This document shows, one piece after another, positions 16,807 to 25,188 of a DNA stretch of 64,000 nucleotides. The translations under genes and the position numbers were made by a program. The stretch is taken from the NCBI RefSeq assembly GCF_030063245.1, contig NZ_JASISR010000013.1:1-64000 (forward strand), given 5' to 3'. Numbering within the stretch: position 1 is the first letter of the stretch; each line of letters starts with the position of its first letter. The notes beneath the pieces are model-generated. The model saw nothing but the letters and a program-made list of their open reading frames with translations, ran no database searches and had not been told where the DNA came from. The stretch is from Paenarthrobacter sp. PH39-S1 (lineage in GTDB: Bacteria; Actinomycetota; Actinomycetes; Actinomycetales; Micrococcaceae).

Positions 16807-17657
16807 CGGAGGACCCGCTCGTCCGCGGGCAGGGTGCCGATTCCAAGCATTACGCGATAGCAGATGACTGAGACGAAAAGGCCGCCCGTCAGGACCAGCC
16901 AACCGGCGGCGGAGTTATAGGCCGAGACCGCCTCGGGACGGGTTGCCAGAAGCATCAGAACCAGCCACGGCGCCGCAACAGCGAGCCGTGCCGCATTCAC
17001 CGTCCACGATTGCCGGGCCTCCAGCTCGCTTCGGGTCCGGGCGTTGTCCCGCAGGAATTCGGCGAGCGTGCCCAACAATCGGCCGAGGTCCGTGCCCCCT
17101 ACCTCGCGGGTGAGGCGCAGGGCTTCAACGATCCGGTCCGCAACGGGATCCGCCAGCCTGTCCTTGAGTATCGTCAGCGAATGGTCGAACCGGCCGCCGG
17201 CCCGGTAGTCGGAGCCGAAATCGATGAAGAAATGACGCAGCTCCTCCGGCCCCTTGTCCCCCAGCTGAATCAGTGCCTCGGGCAGGGACAGACCGGCTCG
17301 GATGGCTGAACGCAAATGGTCCACCACATCGGGCCACAGCTGCCGGAGCACGGCCGTCCGCCGTCGTGCTCTCCAACGTACGGCCGCGAGCGGGAGATAA
17401 CCGCCAAAGAGGCCGAAGCACAGCGCAATTGGCAATGAGCGCGTCAGCAGGTAAAACACCAGCACCGCCAGAAGTCCCAGACAAACGCAGCTGAAAAGCA
17501 GCCCGGTGGAACTGACCCTTTCGACACCCGCGCGCAGCAGCAGTTCATGGATGCGGTCCACCCGCTCCCGACGCCCGGTACGCCGGGGCACCTGCCAGCA
17601 GGACCACCAGATCAGGAACAAGCCCAGTCCGGCGAGCAGACCAACGGCCGCGGACAT
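16803..17657 (-). CDS. tadB: TadB-type inner membrane platform protein (type II secretion F domain)
   Basis: The 284-residue product has N-terminal membrane spans (GLLAGLGLFLIWWSC, LLFSCVCLGLLAVLVFYLLT), a central GspF domain with SLPEALIQLGDKGPEELRHF and C-terminal spans. It pairs with TadC in the Flp pilus assembly platform and is driven by the ATPase TadA. The ATG overlaps the tadA stop as TGATG, indicating a tightly coupled operon. Confidence 0.85.
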   Translation of the reverse strand: MSAAVGLLAGLGLFLIWWSCWQVPRRTGRRERVDRIHELLLRAGVERVSSTGLLFSCVCLGLLAVLVFYLLTRSLPIALCFGLFGGYLPLAAVRWRARRRTAVLRQLWPDVVDHLRSAIRAGLSLPEALIQLGDKGPEELRHFFIDFGSDYRAGGRFDHSLTILKDRLADPVADRIVEALRLTREVGGTDLGRLLGTLAEFLRDNARTRSELEARQSWTVNAARLAVAAPWLVLMLLATRPEAVSAYNSAAGWLVLTGGLFVSVICYRVMLGIGTLPADERVLR

Positions 17658-18880
17658 CAGCCGGCCTCCAGCAGCGCCGCGACATCGTACCCGGCGGCGG
17701 CGAACTTTTCCGGCGAAGGCATGGAGGCGGCCACGGCCTGGAGCCCGGCGCTGGTCGTGGCGAAGACGGTGCCTGATTCGATGACGCCGTTTTCCACCCG
17801 CCGGCCCAGGAAGAGGATTTCCGAGACCTGCCGGCGGCCGTTGGGCAGCCGGACGCAGTGGACCACCAGGTCGATGCAGGAAGCCACCGTCGGCACCACG
17901 AAGGAGGCACTAATGTTGGCTCCCGCCAACAACGGGAGGGTACAAAGCTTCGTCACCGCGTCATGCGCGGAATTCGCATGGATGCTGCACATCCCGGGCA
18001 GGCCGCTGTTCAGAGCAATCAGCATGTCCAGGCTCTCCGCTTCGCGAACTTCACCCACGATGAGCCGGTCGGGCCGCATCCGCAGCGCCTCCTTGACGAG
18101 GCGCCGCAGCGGAATCTCACCGAGCCCTTCCAGATTTGGTTGTCGGCATTGCAGACCCACCACATCGCGAAGCGGAAGCTGAAGTTCAAAGATTTCCTCC
18201 ACCGTCACGACTCGTTCGCGCGATCCGATGCTGGCACCCAGGCAATTGAGCATGGTGGTCTTACCGGCCTGGGTTGCACCGGACACCAGAATGTTCAACC
18301 CGCTGCTCACCGCAGCACCCAGAAACCGGGCCGCCTGCGGACTCAGCGAACCGAGCCGCACCAAATGGTCGAGCCTGCTGGCCTTGACGATGAACTTACG
18401 GATATTCACCGCCCAATGCACCCTCGTCACATCAGGGATCACCACGTGTAGCCTGGAGCCGTCCGGCAATGCGGCATCGACGAACGGTGAGCTCAGATCC
18501 AGACGCCGACCGGAGCTTTTGAGCATCCGTTCCACCAGGTCCCGGATCTGCTGGTCAGTGAGGGTCAGCGAGGTTAACTCGGACTCGCCGTTCCGGGCCA
18601 CGTAGATTTCCGTCGGCGCGTTGATCCAGATTTCCTCGATCGAGTCATCGTCCAGAAAGGGCTGCAAGGCGCCGAATCCTGCTACTGCATCAAAAACTAT
18701 CTGCCGTGCGGAGTCCGTCTTCCCCAGCGGAGGGACAGCACCCAGCAGGGAACGCTCGTCATAGTCATTGACTGCCGCATCCACGAGACGACGGACCTCG
18801 GCCACCTGCCGCAGCGGGTCCAGCCCGCGGCGACGGATCAGTTCCCTCACCTCGTCCTCGACCACGCTGACAGCATCCAT
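17657..18880 (-). CDS. tadA: TadA/CpaF-type secretion ATPase
   Basis: The hexameric ATPase powers Flp/Tad pilus assembly. The 407-residue product has the TadA order: N-terminal helical domain, then DDSIEEIWINAPTEIYV, RLHVVIPDV, Walker A GATQAGKT (201-208), the Asp/His-box region and RMRPDRLIVGEVREAESLDM as Walker B. The ATG at 18880 opens the operon. No cpaB or cpaE lies beside it; candidates for both are at 59256-61264. The 166 bp between this start and the end of the metalloprotease gene should hold the promoter, but I could not recognise one. Confidence 0.93.
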   Translation of the reverse strand: MDAVSVVEDEVRELIRRRGLDPLRQVAEVRRLVDAAVNDYDERSLLGAVPPLGKTDSARQIVFDAVAGFGALQPFLDDDSIEEIWINAPTEIYVARNGESELTSLTLTDQQIRDLVERMLKSSGRRLDLSSPFVDAALPDGSRLHVVIPDVTRVHWAVNIRKFIVKASRLDHLVRLGSLSPQAARFLGAAVSSGLNILVSGATQAGKTTMLNCLGASIGSRERVVTVEEIFELQLPLRDVVGLQCRQPNLEGLGEIPLRRLVKEALRMRPDRLIVGEVREAESLDMLIALNSGLPGMCSIHANSAHDAVTKLCTLPLLAGANISASFVVPTVASCIDLVVHCVRLPNGRRQVSEILFLGRRVENGVIESGTVFATTSAGLQAVAASMPSPEKFAAAGYDVAALLEAG

Positions 18881-19046
18881 GATTTACCCGGCGTTCCCTC
18901 CAACGAACCGGGCCCCTGTTCGGGGCTCTGGCTGTGAGCCTAGGGCAGATCAGGGGCCCGGTCTAGGCGTTCCGCCGTCCTTGTGGATAAACGCCCGGTT
19001 ACCCCGGTTCCGGAGTTTGCGGGGCGCCCCTAAGGCAAAGAAGAGC

Positions 19047-22000
19047 CTACGTCCGTTTATACGTGACGGATTTACACCCCAGTTCGGGGTTTCCCAAGCT
19101 GAATGGTGAAATGCCGATCCCGTAGGTACACACTTTGTATGTACCTTCCTTGGTCACGTTCACGCTGGTGCTGTAACCGTGGTTCCCTGGCATTCCCATG
19201 ATCTGGTTCACATCCGGTCTGCTTCCGTTGGCGACAAATGGGTAACCGATCCGGGTTCCATCCGGATAGCTGAGGTAGGTGTGGACCGCAATACTCGCGG
19301 CAGGCATGTCTCGATCCGCGGTCCATCCGTTTGCGCTAATCGTCGCCCCCTTAGCCGTTTGGCTAACTGACACCGAATCGAGGTATCCGACCGTCAGGGC
19401 GGCAACTCCGGAGTTCACGGTTTTACAGTCCAGCAGGCTATTACCCGTCGACAGCGGTGCAACAGCGAGGCCATACACACATACGCGATTGTCGCCGGCC
19501 GCGGAGACCGGGACTACGGCCTTGAAACCGTGCTTACCGGCAACACCAAACACCTGATTAACGCCCGGATACGCCTGATTCGCGGTAAAGGGGTAACTTT
19601 TTGTCGCACCGTCGGGGGACGTGACGTAAACATGCACCGGGATCGACGACGACGGCGCCCCGCCGTCATAGGACCAACCACTAACCGCAATCGACGCCGC
19701 GCCGACCGATTTCGTTACGATGGCCGAGTCCACATAACCAACAGGTGCGGGCGTGCCAGCGGCGAGCACATTCCGACAATCAAGCAGACTGTTACCGTAG
19801 GAAAACGCTGAGACCGCCAGACCATAGGTGCAAACACGATAGGATCCGGCCGCCGAGATCGGCACCACGGCTTTAAAACCATGGCTGCCGGCAACACCGA
19901 ACACTTTATTCACCCCCGGGTACGCTTGGTTAGCCGTAAACGGGTAGCTTTTTGTCGCACCGTCAGGGGATGTCACGTAAATATGGACCGGGATCGACGC
20001 CGACGGTGTCCCGCCGTCGTAGGACCACCCACTAACCGCAAGCGATGCGCCGCTGCCCGTGTTCGTCACAACGGCGGAATCCACATAACCTGCGGGTGCG
20101 GGCGCCCCCTCGGCGAGCACATTCCGGCAATCAAGCAGACTGTTACCGTAGGAAAACGCTGAGACCGCCAGACCGTAGGTGCAAACACGATAGGATCCGG
20201 CCGCCGAGATCGGAACCACGGCTTTAAAACCGTGGTTGCCGGCAACACCGAACACTTTATTCACCCCCGGATACGCTTGGTTAGCTGTGAATGGGTAGCT
20301 TTTTGTCGCACCGTCAGGGGAAGTTACGTAAACATGGACCGGGATCGAGGCCGACGGTGTCCCGCCGTCGTAGGACCACCCACTGACCGCAATCGAAGCT
20401 CCGCTGCCCGTTCGGGCGACGACAGCTGAGTCAACATACCCAACCGGCGATGGCGAACCATCAGCGAGCAATGTCTTACACCCCAATTGAGGATTGGCAT
20501 TCTTGCCGATCGCGTAAACGCAGACCTCGTACTGGCCCGGCTGGGAAATCACCGTCGTTGCTTCGTAGCCGTGATTGGCACCGAACCCCATGACCTGAGC
20601 CACATCCGGGCGGGCAACGCCAGCGACGGTGGCGAAGCTCGTTTTTGTGCCATCGGGCGCCGTAACGTACACGTGGGCAGGTATGGCGGCCTTCGTGTCA
20701 GCCATGTCAATTGCCCAGCCGCGAACCTTCAACGAAACCTTGCTACCCGTTTTGGCCACAGTGACGCTGTCAATTACACCTTGTGGCATGGGCGGGCTGG
20801 CAATTATCCTTACCTGCGCCGACGTGCTGGAAATTGAATCCACGGACACCTTCGTTCCAGCATGGGTGGTGAAGGTGCTGCCGGCCTGCCAGGTGAGGTT
20901 CGGGTTGTAATACCCCGCGAACGGGCGCGTATTCGGCGGGAGAATCAGCGAGCTGGCCACGGTGGCGCCGCCGCGCTGTACTACTTTGACGCCCCGGTTG
21001 CCGTTGACCGCGAGCTTTGTGTCGTAACCGACAGGGAGGCGAAGTTCCAGGTAATAGACCTCACCGCTCTTCGGATCGGTGAATTTGACCGCCCGGTTTG
21101 CATCCGTGCCGGCCCAGGCTTTCAGAGTGTAACTCTTGGTCCCGGCTGCCACACCGGCATCAAGAATCTCGTCCCCCCGGCCAAAGCTGCCATAGTCCCA
21201 GAGGCTGGAGCTGATGGTGGGAAGATCCGGCTGGGCAAATCCCATCAGATCCATCGCGTCAGCGTATTCGCGGATGCTGCAGCTCGTATCGGCAAACCCG
21301 CCGGAGCCGTTCGATGCGACGTCGGAAGCGCCGCTGCCGCACTGCAGACTGTCCGCGTGCATGAGCCCGAGGACATGCCCGAACTCGTGAGCCATGACGT
21401 TATTGGAATACTGACCTGGCATCGGCATCAGAATCCGGCCTGTCAGGTTGCTCGCGCTCCCGCTCCAACCGGCGCCCAGTGCACCTCCCGAAAGATTCGC
21501 CGTCGGGATGAAGACCACTAAGGCGGTATTGGACTGCGTAACCCAATTGAGCTCCCGCGTCACAGTGTCCATGATCTGCCCGTACGACTGGCCCGATGTA
21601 GCAGCTGAAGAGAAGCCGGTCACTGTGTTCGCAACGGACATGGACAGCCTATTGTTGGACATCGTTTTCCAGTATGCGCTGGCGGCGTTGACGGCGTCGG
21701 TTGCTGCGTTAACCGGGATCGAAGCTGCCTGCGTCGATGTTTGGTCCGCGAGCTTGACTGTAACGAGCTTGACCTTGATGTCACCGGTTCGGGAGAGTTG
21801 GGATTCGCCCTGAACAGCATCGAGCGGAAGGGCATCAGGGCCCTCGGACCCCGGAATGCCCTTGGCGACCTTGGAAGGCGGGGTTTCGAAGGTGTGCTCT
21901 GATCTGGGGGTTCCCTCCACCTTTTCCACGGGAACGGTCCCCGGAGTGGGGGGTGTCGCCGCATCGGCAGAGGCGGCTGAGGGAGCCAGAAGGAGGGTCG

Positions 22001-22052
22001 CCGAGACGGTCAGGGCAATAAGGAGCCCACCGGCTTGTCGGATCGCATGCAT
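19047..22052 (-). CDS. Secreted metzincin-like metalloprotease with five C-terminal repeats
   Basis: The 1001-residue protein has a signal peptide (to about residue 30) and a propeptide-like region. The zinc site HEFGHVLGLMH has ligands His222, His226 and His232, and AMDLMG follows about 45 residues later as a Met-turn. This is a metzincin pattern like that of M11/gametolysin-type peptidases. A beta-rich domain extends to about residue 420, then five consecutive repeats of about 117 residues run to the C-terminus. Each begins Y/I-x-DS and contains SGWSYDGG-like, HVYVTSPDG and two cysteines (VCTYG, LLDCR). No sortase or other wall anchor is seen. The start is the ATG at 22052 (MHAIRQAGG). It is likely a cell-surface or secreted protease of unknown substrate. 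Confidence 0.8.
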   Translation of the reverse strand: MHAIRQAGGLLIALTVSATLLLAPSAASADAATPPTPGTVPVEKVEGTPRSEHTFETPPSKVAKGIPGSEGPDALPLDAVQGESQLSRTGDIKVKLVTVKLADQTSTQAASIPVNAATDAVNAASAYWKTMSNNRLSMSVANTVTGFSSAATSGQSYGQIMDTVTRELNWVTQSNTALVVFIPTANLSGGALGAGWSGSASNLTGRILMPMPGQYSNNVMAHEFGHVLGLMHADSLQCGSGASDVASNGSGGFADTSCSIREYADAMDLMGFAQPDLPTISSSLWDYGSFGRGDEILDAGVAAGTKSYTLKAWAGTDANRAVKFTDPKSGEVYYLELRLPVGYDTKLAVNGNRGVKVVQRGGATVASSLILPPNTRPFAGYYNPNLTWQAGSTFTTHAGTKVSVDSISSTSAQVRIIASPPMPQGVIDSVTVAKTGSKVSLKVRGWAIDMADTKAAIPAHVYVTAPDGTKTSFATVAGVARPDVAQVMGFGANHGYEATTVISQPGQYEVCVYAIGKNANPQLGCKTLLADGSPSPVGYVDSAVVARTGSGASIAVSGWSYDGGTPSASIPVHVYVTSPDGATKSYPFTANQAYPGVNKVFGVAGNHGFKAVVPISAAGSYRVCTYGLAVSAFSYGNSLLDCRNVLAEGAPAPAGYVDSAVVTNTGSGASLAVSGWSYDGGTPSASIPVHIYVTSPDGATKSYPFTANQAYPGVNKVFGVAGSHGFKAVVPISAAGSYRVCTYGLAVSAFSYGNSLLDCRNVLAAGTPAPVGYVDSAIVTKSVGAASIAVSGWSYDGGAPSSSIPVHVYVTSPDGATKSYPFTANQAYPGVNQVFGVAGKHGFKAVVPVSAAGDNRVCVYGLAVAPLSTGNSLLDCKTVNSGVAALTVGYLDSVSVSQTAKGATISANGWTADRDMPAASIAVHTYLSYPDGTRIGYPFVANGSRPDVNQIMGMPGNHGYSTSVNVTKEGTYKVCTYGIGISPFSLGNPELGCKSVTYKRT
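19380..20783. repeat. 351-bp tandem repeats inside the metalloprotease gene
   Basis: Four consecutive units of 351 bp begin near 19380, 19731, 20082 and 20433, encoding repeats 4, 3, 2 and 1 of the protein in plus-strand order. Repeats 2 and 3 are almost identical at DNA level, including stretches such as AACACTTTATTCACCCCCGG. The fifth protein repeat (19047-19379) and the first are more diverged. The near identity points to recent duplication or gene conversion. Confidence 0.85.
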
Positions 22053-22384
22053 TTGTCGTTCTTTCTGAAGGGCAGGGCAGGGCATTGAGACATGTCGGAC
22101 CTCCCCCGTGATGCTGGGATGGGTGCACGGGTTCCTGAAACCTGAAACCGGTAGAGTCTGGATCGAATAGTACAGTCAAATTGGTCAAAGTGCTGTCACG
22201 AAGCAATGCTCTGCAGGAGCAGAATGTACTTGTCATTGACAGGAGACCTGCGCCATAAGAATTCGCGCCGGAATCATCACCCTCCGGCCCGGCATGTGCG
22301 GTCAATGGCCGCACGCCGGATAGTGTGTTTGTAGTGGCCCGTCCTCGTGGGGTTCACGATGGGGAGAAATGAAGGGATCCTACT
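22053..22384. other. Divergent intergenic region, 332 bp
   Basis: It separates the minus-strand protease gene from the plus-strand PstS-like gene and should hold both promoters. Short repeats of CCTGAAAC are visible at 22134-22147. GTCATTGACAGGAG near 22233 has a TTGACA at 22237-22242 that could serve as a plus-strand -35 box. No matching -10 is convincing. A ribosome site AAGGGA precedes the TTG at 22385. Confidence 0.4.
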
Positions 22385-23455
22385 TTGAATCGTCGCACGA
22401 CAGGACGATGGCACGCGCTGCTTGTTGCCTGCAGCATCGCTATGCTCACGGCCTGCTCGGCGACGGCGGAGCCCGGGTCAGTGCGAGGCGCCCTCACAGC
22501 TGTCGGCGCTGGAACCGGACAACGGGCGATGGATGGATGGCGGGACGGTTGGGTCAAGGAAAACAAACGAGTGTCCCTTGCGTTTTCCCCCGACGGCGCT
22601 GACGTTGGGAAGAAGGCGCTATTCTCCGGCACTGCATATTTTGCCGTCACGGATGCGCCCCTGACCACCGGGGACATCTCGGACTCTAAGGCGTTTTGCG
22701 GACCGCAGGGAGCCTTTGCCGTCCCGACGGCGATCATCCCCATCGCGGTCGCCTACAATCTCGGGAACGTGAAGGACTTGCACCTGGACGCGGAGTCCCT
22801 GGCCGGGATTTTCAGCGGAGACATTACGAATTGGCGGGATGCCCGGATTGTGGCGCAGAATCCGCACATCTCAATTCCGGACCGCAAAATCGTTCCCATT
22901 CATGCCGACGAGCCGTCCGCACTGACAGCGGCCTTTACTGCTTATCTGAACAAGAACGATGCGGGCGACTTGTCCCGCTCTCCCGGTGACACCCTCCCCG
23001 ATGATACTGCCGGCCGTCGGGTAGACAAGCTTTCTGACCTGCCGCAGGCCCTCGACGACACGGCCGGATCCATTGGCTTCACAGACAGAGCATCCATCGG
23101 CACCCGTTTCAGTACGGCGCAACTGAAGTTTGGCTCGTCATACGGAAAGATGACAGACGACGCTCTCGATGCGTCGGTAGCAGCCGGCCAGCTGAGCGCG
23201 ACCGCTGGCGGCGTGTCGATCTCCTTGGGTGACACCGATCAGGCGTACGCGCTCGGTGCCATAAATTATCAGGTCTTCTGCCACCAATATCAGCCCGAGG
23301 CCCTGGCAACGCTCGTGCAATCATGGGCGAAGTACGTGTTGAGTGATTCAGGACAGCGGGCGGCGGCAAATTCGGCAGCCGCAACTTCCCCCGGTCCGGC
23401 GGCGGTTGCATCATCCCTGCGCCTCGTCGATGCGATCACCGTCGGGGGCCGCTAG
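22385..23455 (+). CDS. PstS-like substrate-binding lipoprotein
   Basis: The 356-residue product has a lipoprotein signal peptide with LTAC and the lipidated cysteine at residue 24. The mature part resembles PstS phosphate-binding proteins: GAGTGQRAMDGWRDGW, then ALFSGTAYFAVTDAPL, IPIAVAYNLGNVKDLHLDAE and LAGIFSGDITNWRD. The usual GSGAG phosphate-contact loop is altered to SPDGADVG. The start is an uncommon TTG at 22385 with AAGGGA upstream. No pstC, pstA or pstB is nearby, and the gene precedes a DUF2142 membrane protein by about 60 bp. It may scavenge phosphate, bind another anion or act as a surface sensor. Confidence 0.75.
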   Translation: MNRRTTGRWHALLVACSIAMLTACSATAEPGSVRGALTAVGAGTGQRAMDGWRDGWVKENKRVSLAFSPDGADVGKKALFSGTAYFAVTDAPLTTGDISDSKAFCGPQGAFAVPTAIIPIAVAYNLGNVKDLHLDAESLAGIFSGDITNWRDARIVAQNPHISIPDRKIVPIHADEPSALTAAFTAYLNKNDAGDLSRSPGDTLPDDTAGRRVDKLSDLPQALDDTAGSIGFTDRASIGTRFSTAQLKFGSSYGKMTDDALDASVAAGQLSATAGGVSISLGDTDQAYALGAINYQVFCHQYQPEALATLVQSWAKYVLSDSGQRAAANSAAATSPGPAAVASSLRLVDAITVGGR

Positions 23456-23518
23456 CCGGTGAACACAGCCTCATCCGCCCGACACGGCCTTTACATCGAA
23501 CACCAGCATCGGAGATCC

Positions 23519-25156
23519 ATGTCGACCGCCATCGGAAAGCAGGCCGGGACTGCGAATAAAACTCGCAGGTCACCCGCGGCAGTCTTCCTTGGGTTGTTCA
23601 TATTTTTTTCGCTCGCGTTCAGCCTGTGGGCCGTGGCAACGCCGCTGATGGGCTACCCGGACGAACCAGCCCACACGATCAAGGCTGCGGCGGTTGTCAG
23701 GGGTGAGGTGACGGTTCCGCCGGGCCAGTCGTTCGGTCACGGTGTCCACGTCATCGTTCCGGCATACATCGCGAACCTGCCGGCTCAGACGTGCTTCGCT
23801 TTTCAGCGCGCAGTGCCGGCCGATTGCGCACCGCCGGTACCGGGCAACGACACCTATGACGCCATCGCGGTAACATCGGCCGGAACCTACAACCCCATGT
23901 ATTACTGGATCGTGGGCCTGCCAAGCCTGGTGATGACCGGCGCCCCGGCTATCTATGCCATGCGCATTGTCAGTGCCCTGCTGTCGGCCGTCTTCTTCGC
24001 CGCCGGGTTTACGGCACTTCTGCAGCTCCGACGACCAGGGTGGCCCGTGATCGCCGCCGCCGTCGCCATAACCCCTATGACGCTGTTCCTGGGCTCCGGG
24101 ATCAATCCAAATTCCATTGAAATAGGGACCACGGTCGCCCTCTTTTGCGGGCTACTGGTTGTGCTCGATAATTCCCGGGGGCTCGCCCGGGTCAGCCCTG
24201 CGATTCTGACCGTTGGAGCGTCCATAGCTGTCCTGGCGAACACGCGGTCGGTTTCCCTGGCATGGCTCCTCTGTGCCGTTGTCGTCGCGTTCCTCTTTTA
24301 CCGCTGGCGCGATGTGGCGTCCCTGTTCCGCAATAGGTTAACACTCGTGACCATCGGTATCGCCGCCGTTGGAGTTGTTCTGGGGCTGGCATGGATGGTC
24401 CTGACCCTATCCACGCCGGCATCCAGCGGTGTGGCTCCGGAAGGCATCGCCAACGCCACTCACAACGTCGCCTCTTATCAGGCTTTTGTCACGATGCTGG
24501 ACAGGACGTTTGACTTCATCACGCAATACATCGGCGTCATGGGCTGGCTGGATACGCCCGTGCCCCAGATGGTCCTCTCGTTCTGGAGCATGCTATTTGT
24601 TCTTGCGATCCTGCTCCCGCTGATCACCCGGCCGAGACGCCTGGCTTATGTTTTCGTAACGACCCTGCTAATGCTGGCTGTGGTCCCGGCTGTGATACAG
24701 GCCGTACTCGTCGGCAGTGTCGGATTCATCTGGCAAGGACGCTATACGATGCCGCTGGTGATCATCACGCTGATCTCTGCCGGGATGGCTTTGCGCTGCC
24801 ATCGGTTTTCCACATCTGCCCGGGCGCCAGTGCTGGGCAGGCTGTTCTTAATTTCGGCCCTGGTCGCTCATGTGGCTTCGTTCGCCTACGTGCTGCGTCG
24901 GTATGTCGCGGGCATTCAGGATCTGAGCACTTGGCAGACAATGATCAGTCATCCCTCATGGCAGCCCCCGCTCGGTTGGCCGGTGCTCACCATCCTCTAT
25001 GCAGCCCTCCTCACAGTGGCGGCCCGTTCGTTGTACAGCTATCTATTCCCAGGGTTCAAGTTGTTTGTCCGGCCGCGGCACCGCGCCAAGGCAGCCGCCC
25101 CGGACGTCCGGCCAGGAGTGAACCCTGCCGCCGACGCCCGGAGCGGGCCCGCCTGA
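23519..25156 (+). CDS. DUF2142 polytopic membrane protein
   Basis: The 545-residue protein has about twelve membrane spans and the DUF2142 opening LWAVATPLMGYPDEPAHTIK, where the acidic residues after the first span resemble those of membrane glycosyltransferases of the GT-C type. Family members occur in surface-polysaccharide clusters and are thought to move or modify lipid-linked sugars; the exact reaction is unknown. The ATG at 23519 with GGAG nearby is preferred to a GTG at 23459 that would add 20 residues. The tail after about 525 is rich in Ala and Pro. Confidence 0.75.
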   Translation: MSTAIGKQAGTANKTRRSPAAVFLGLFIFFSLAFSLWAVATPLMGYPDEPAHTIKAAAVVRGEVTVPPGQSFGHGVHVIVPAYIANLPAQTCFAFQRAVPADCAPPVPGNDTYDAIAVTSAGTYNPMYYWIVGLPSLVMTGAPAIYAMRIVSALLSAVFFAAGFTALLQLRRPGWPVIAAAVAITPMTLFLGSGINPNSIEIGTTVALFCGLLVVLDNSRGLARVSPAILTVGASIAVLANTRSVSLAWLLCAVVVAFLFYRWRDVASLFRNRLTLVTIGIAAVGVVLGLAWMVLTLSTPASSGVAPEGIANATHNVASYQAFVTMLDRTFDFITQYIGVMGWLDTPVPQMVLSFWSMLFVLAILLPLITRPRRLAYVFVTTLLMLAVVPAVIQAVLVGSVGFIWQGRYTMPLVIITLISAGMALRCHRFSTSARAPVLGRLFLISALVAHVASFAYVLRRYVAGIQDLSTWQTMISHPSWQPPLGWPVLTILYAALLTVAARSLYSYLFPGFKLFVRPRHRAKAAAPDVRPGVNPAADARSGPA

Positions 25157-25188
25157 TCGCGCTCCCGTTCCTCAGGTGGGTCCGGGGC

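Noticed and set aside
19380-20783. CRISPR array
   Set aside because: The repeats are 351 bp, contiguous and in frame within a coding sequence, without spacers. The 15-bp arrays also lack spacers.
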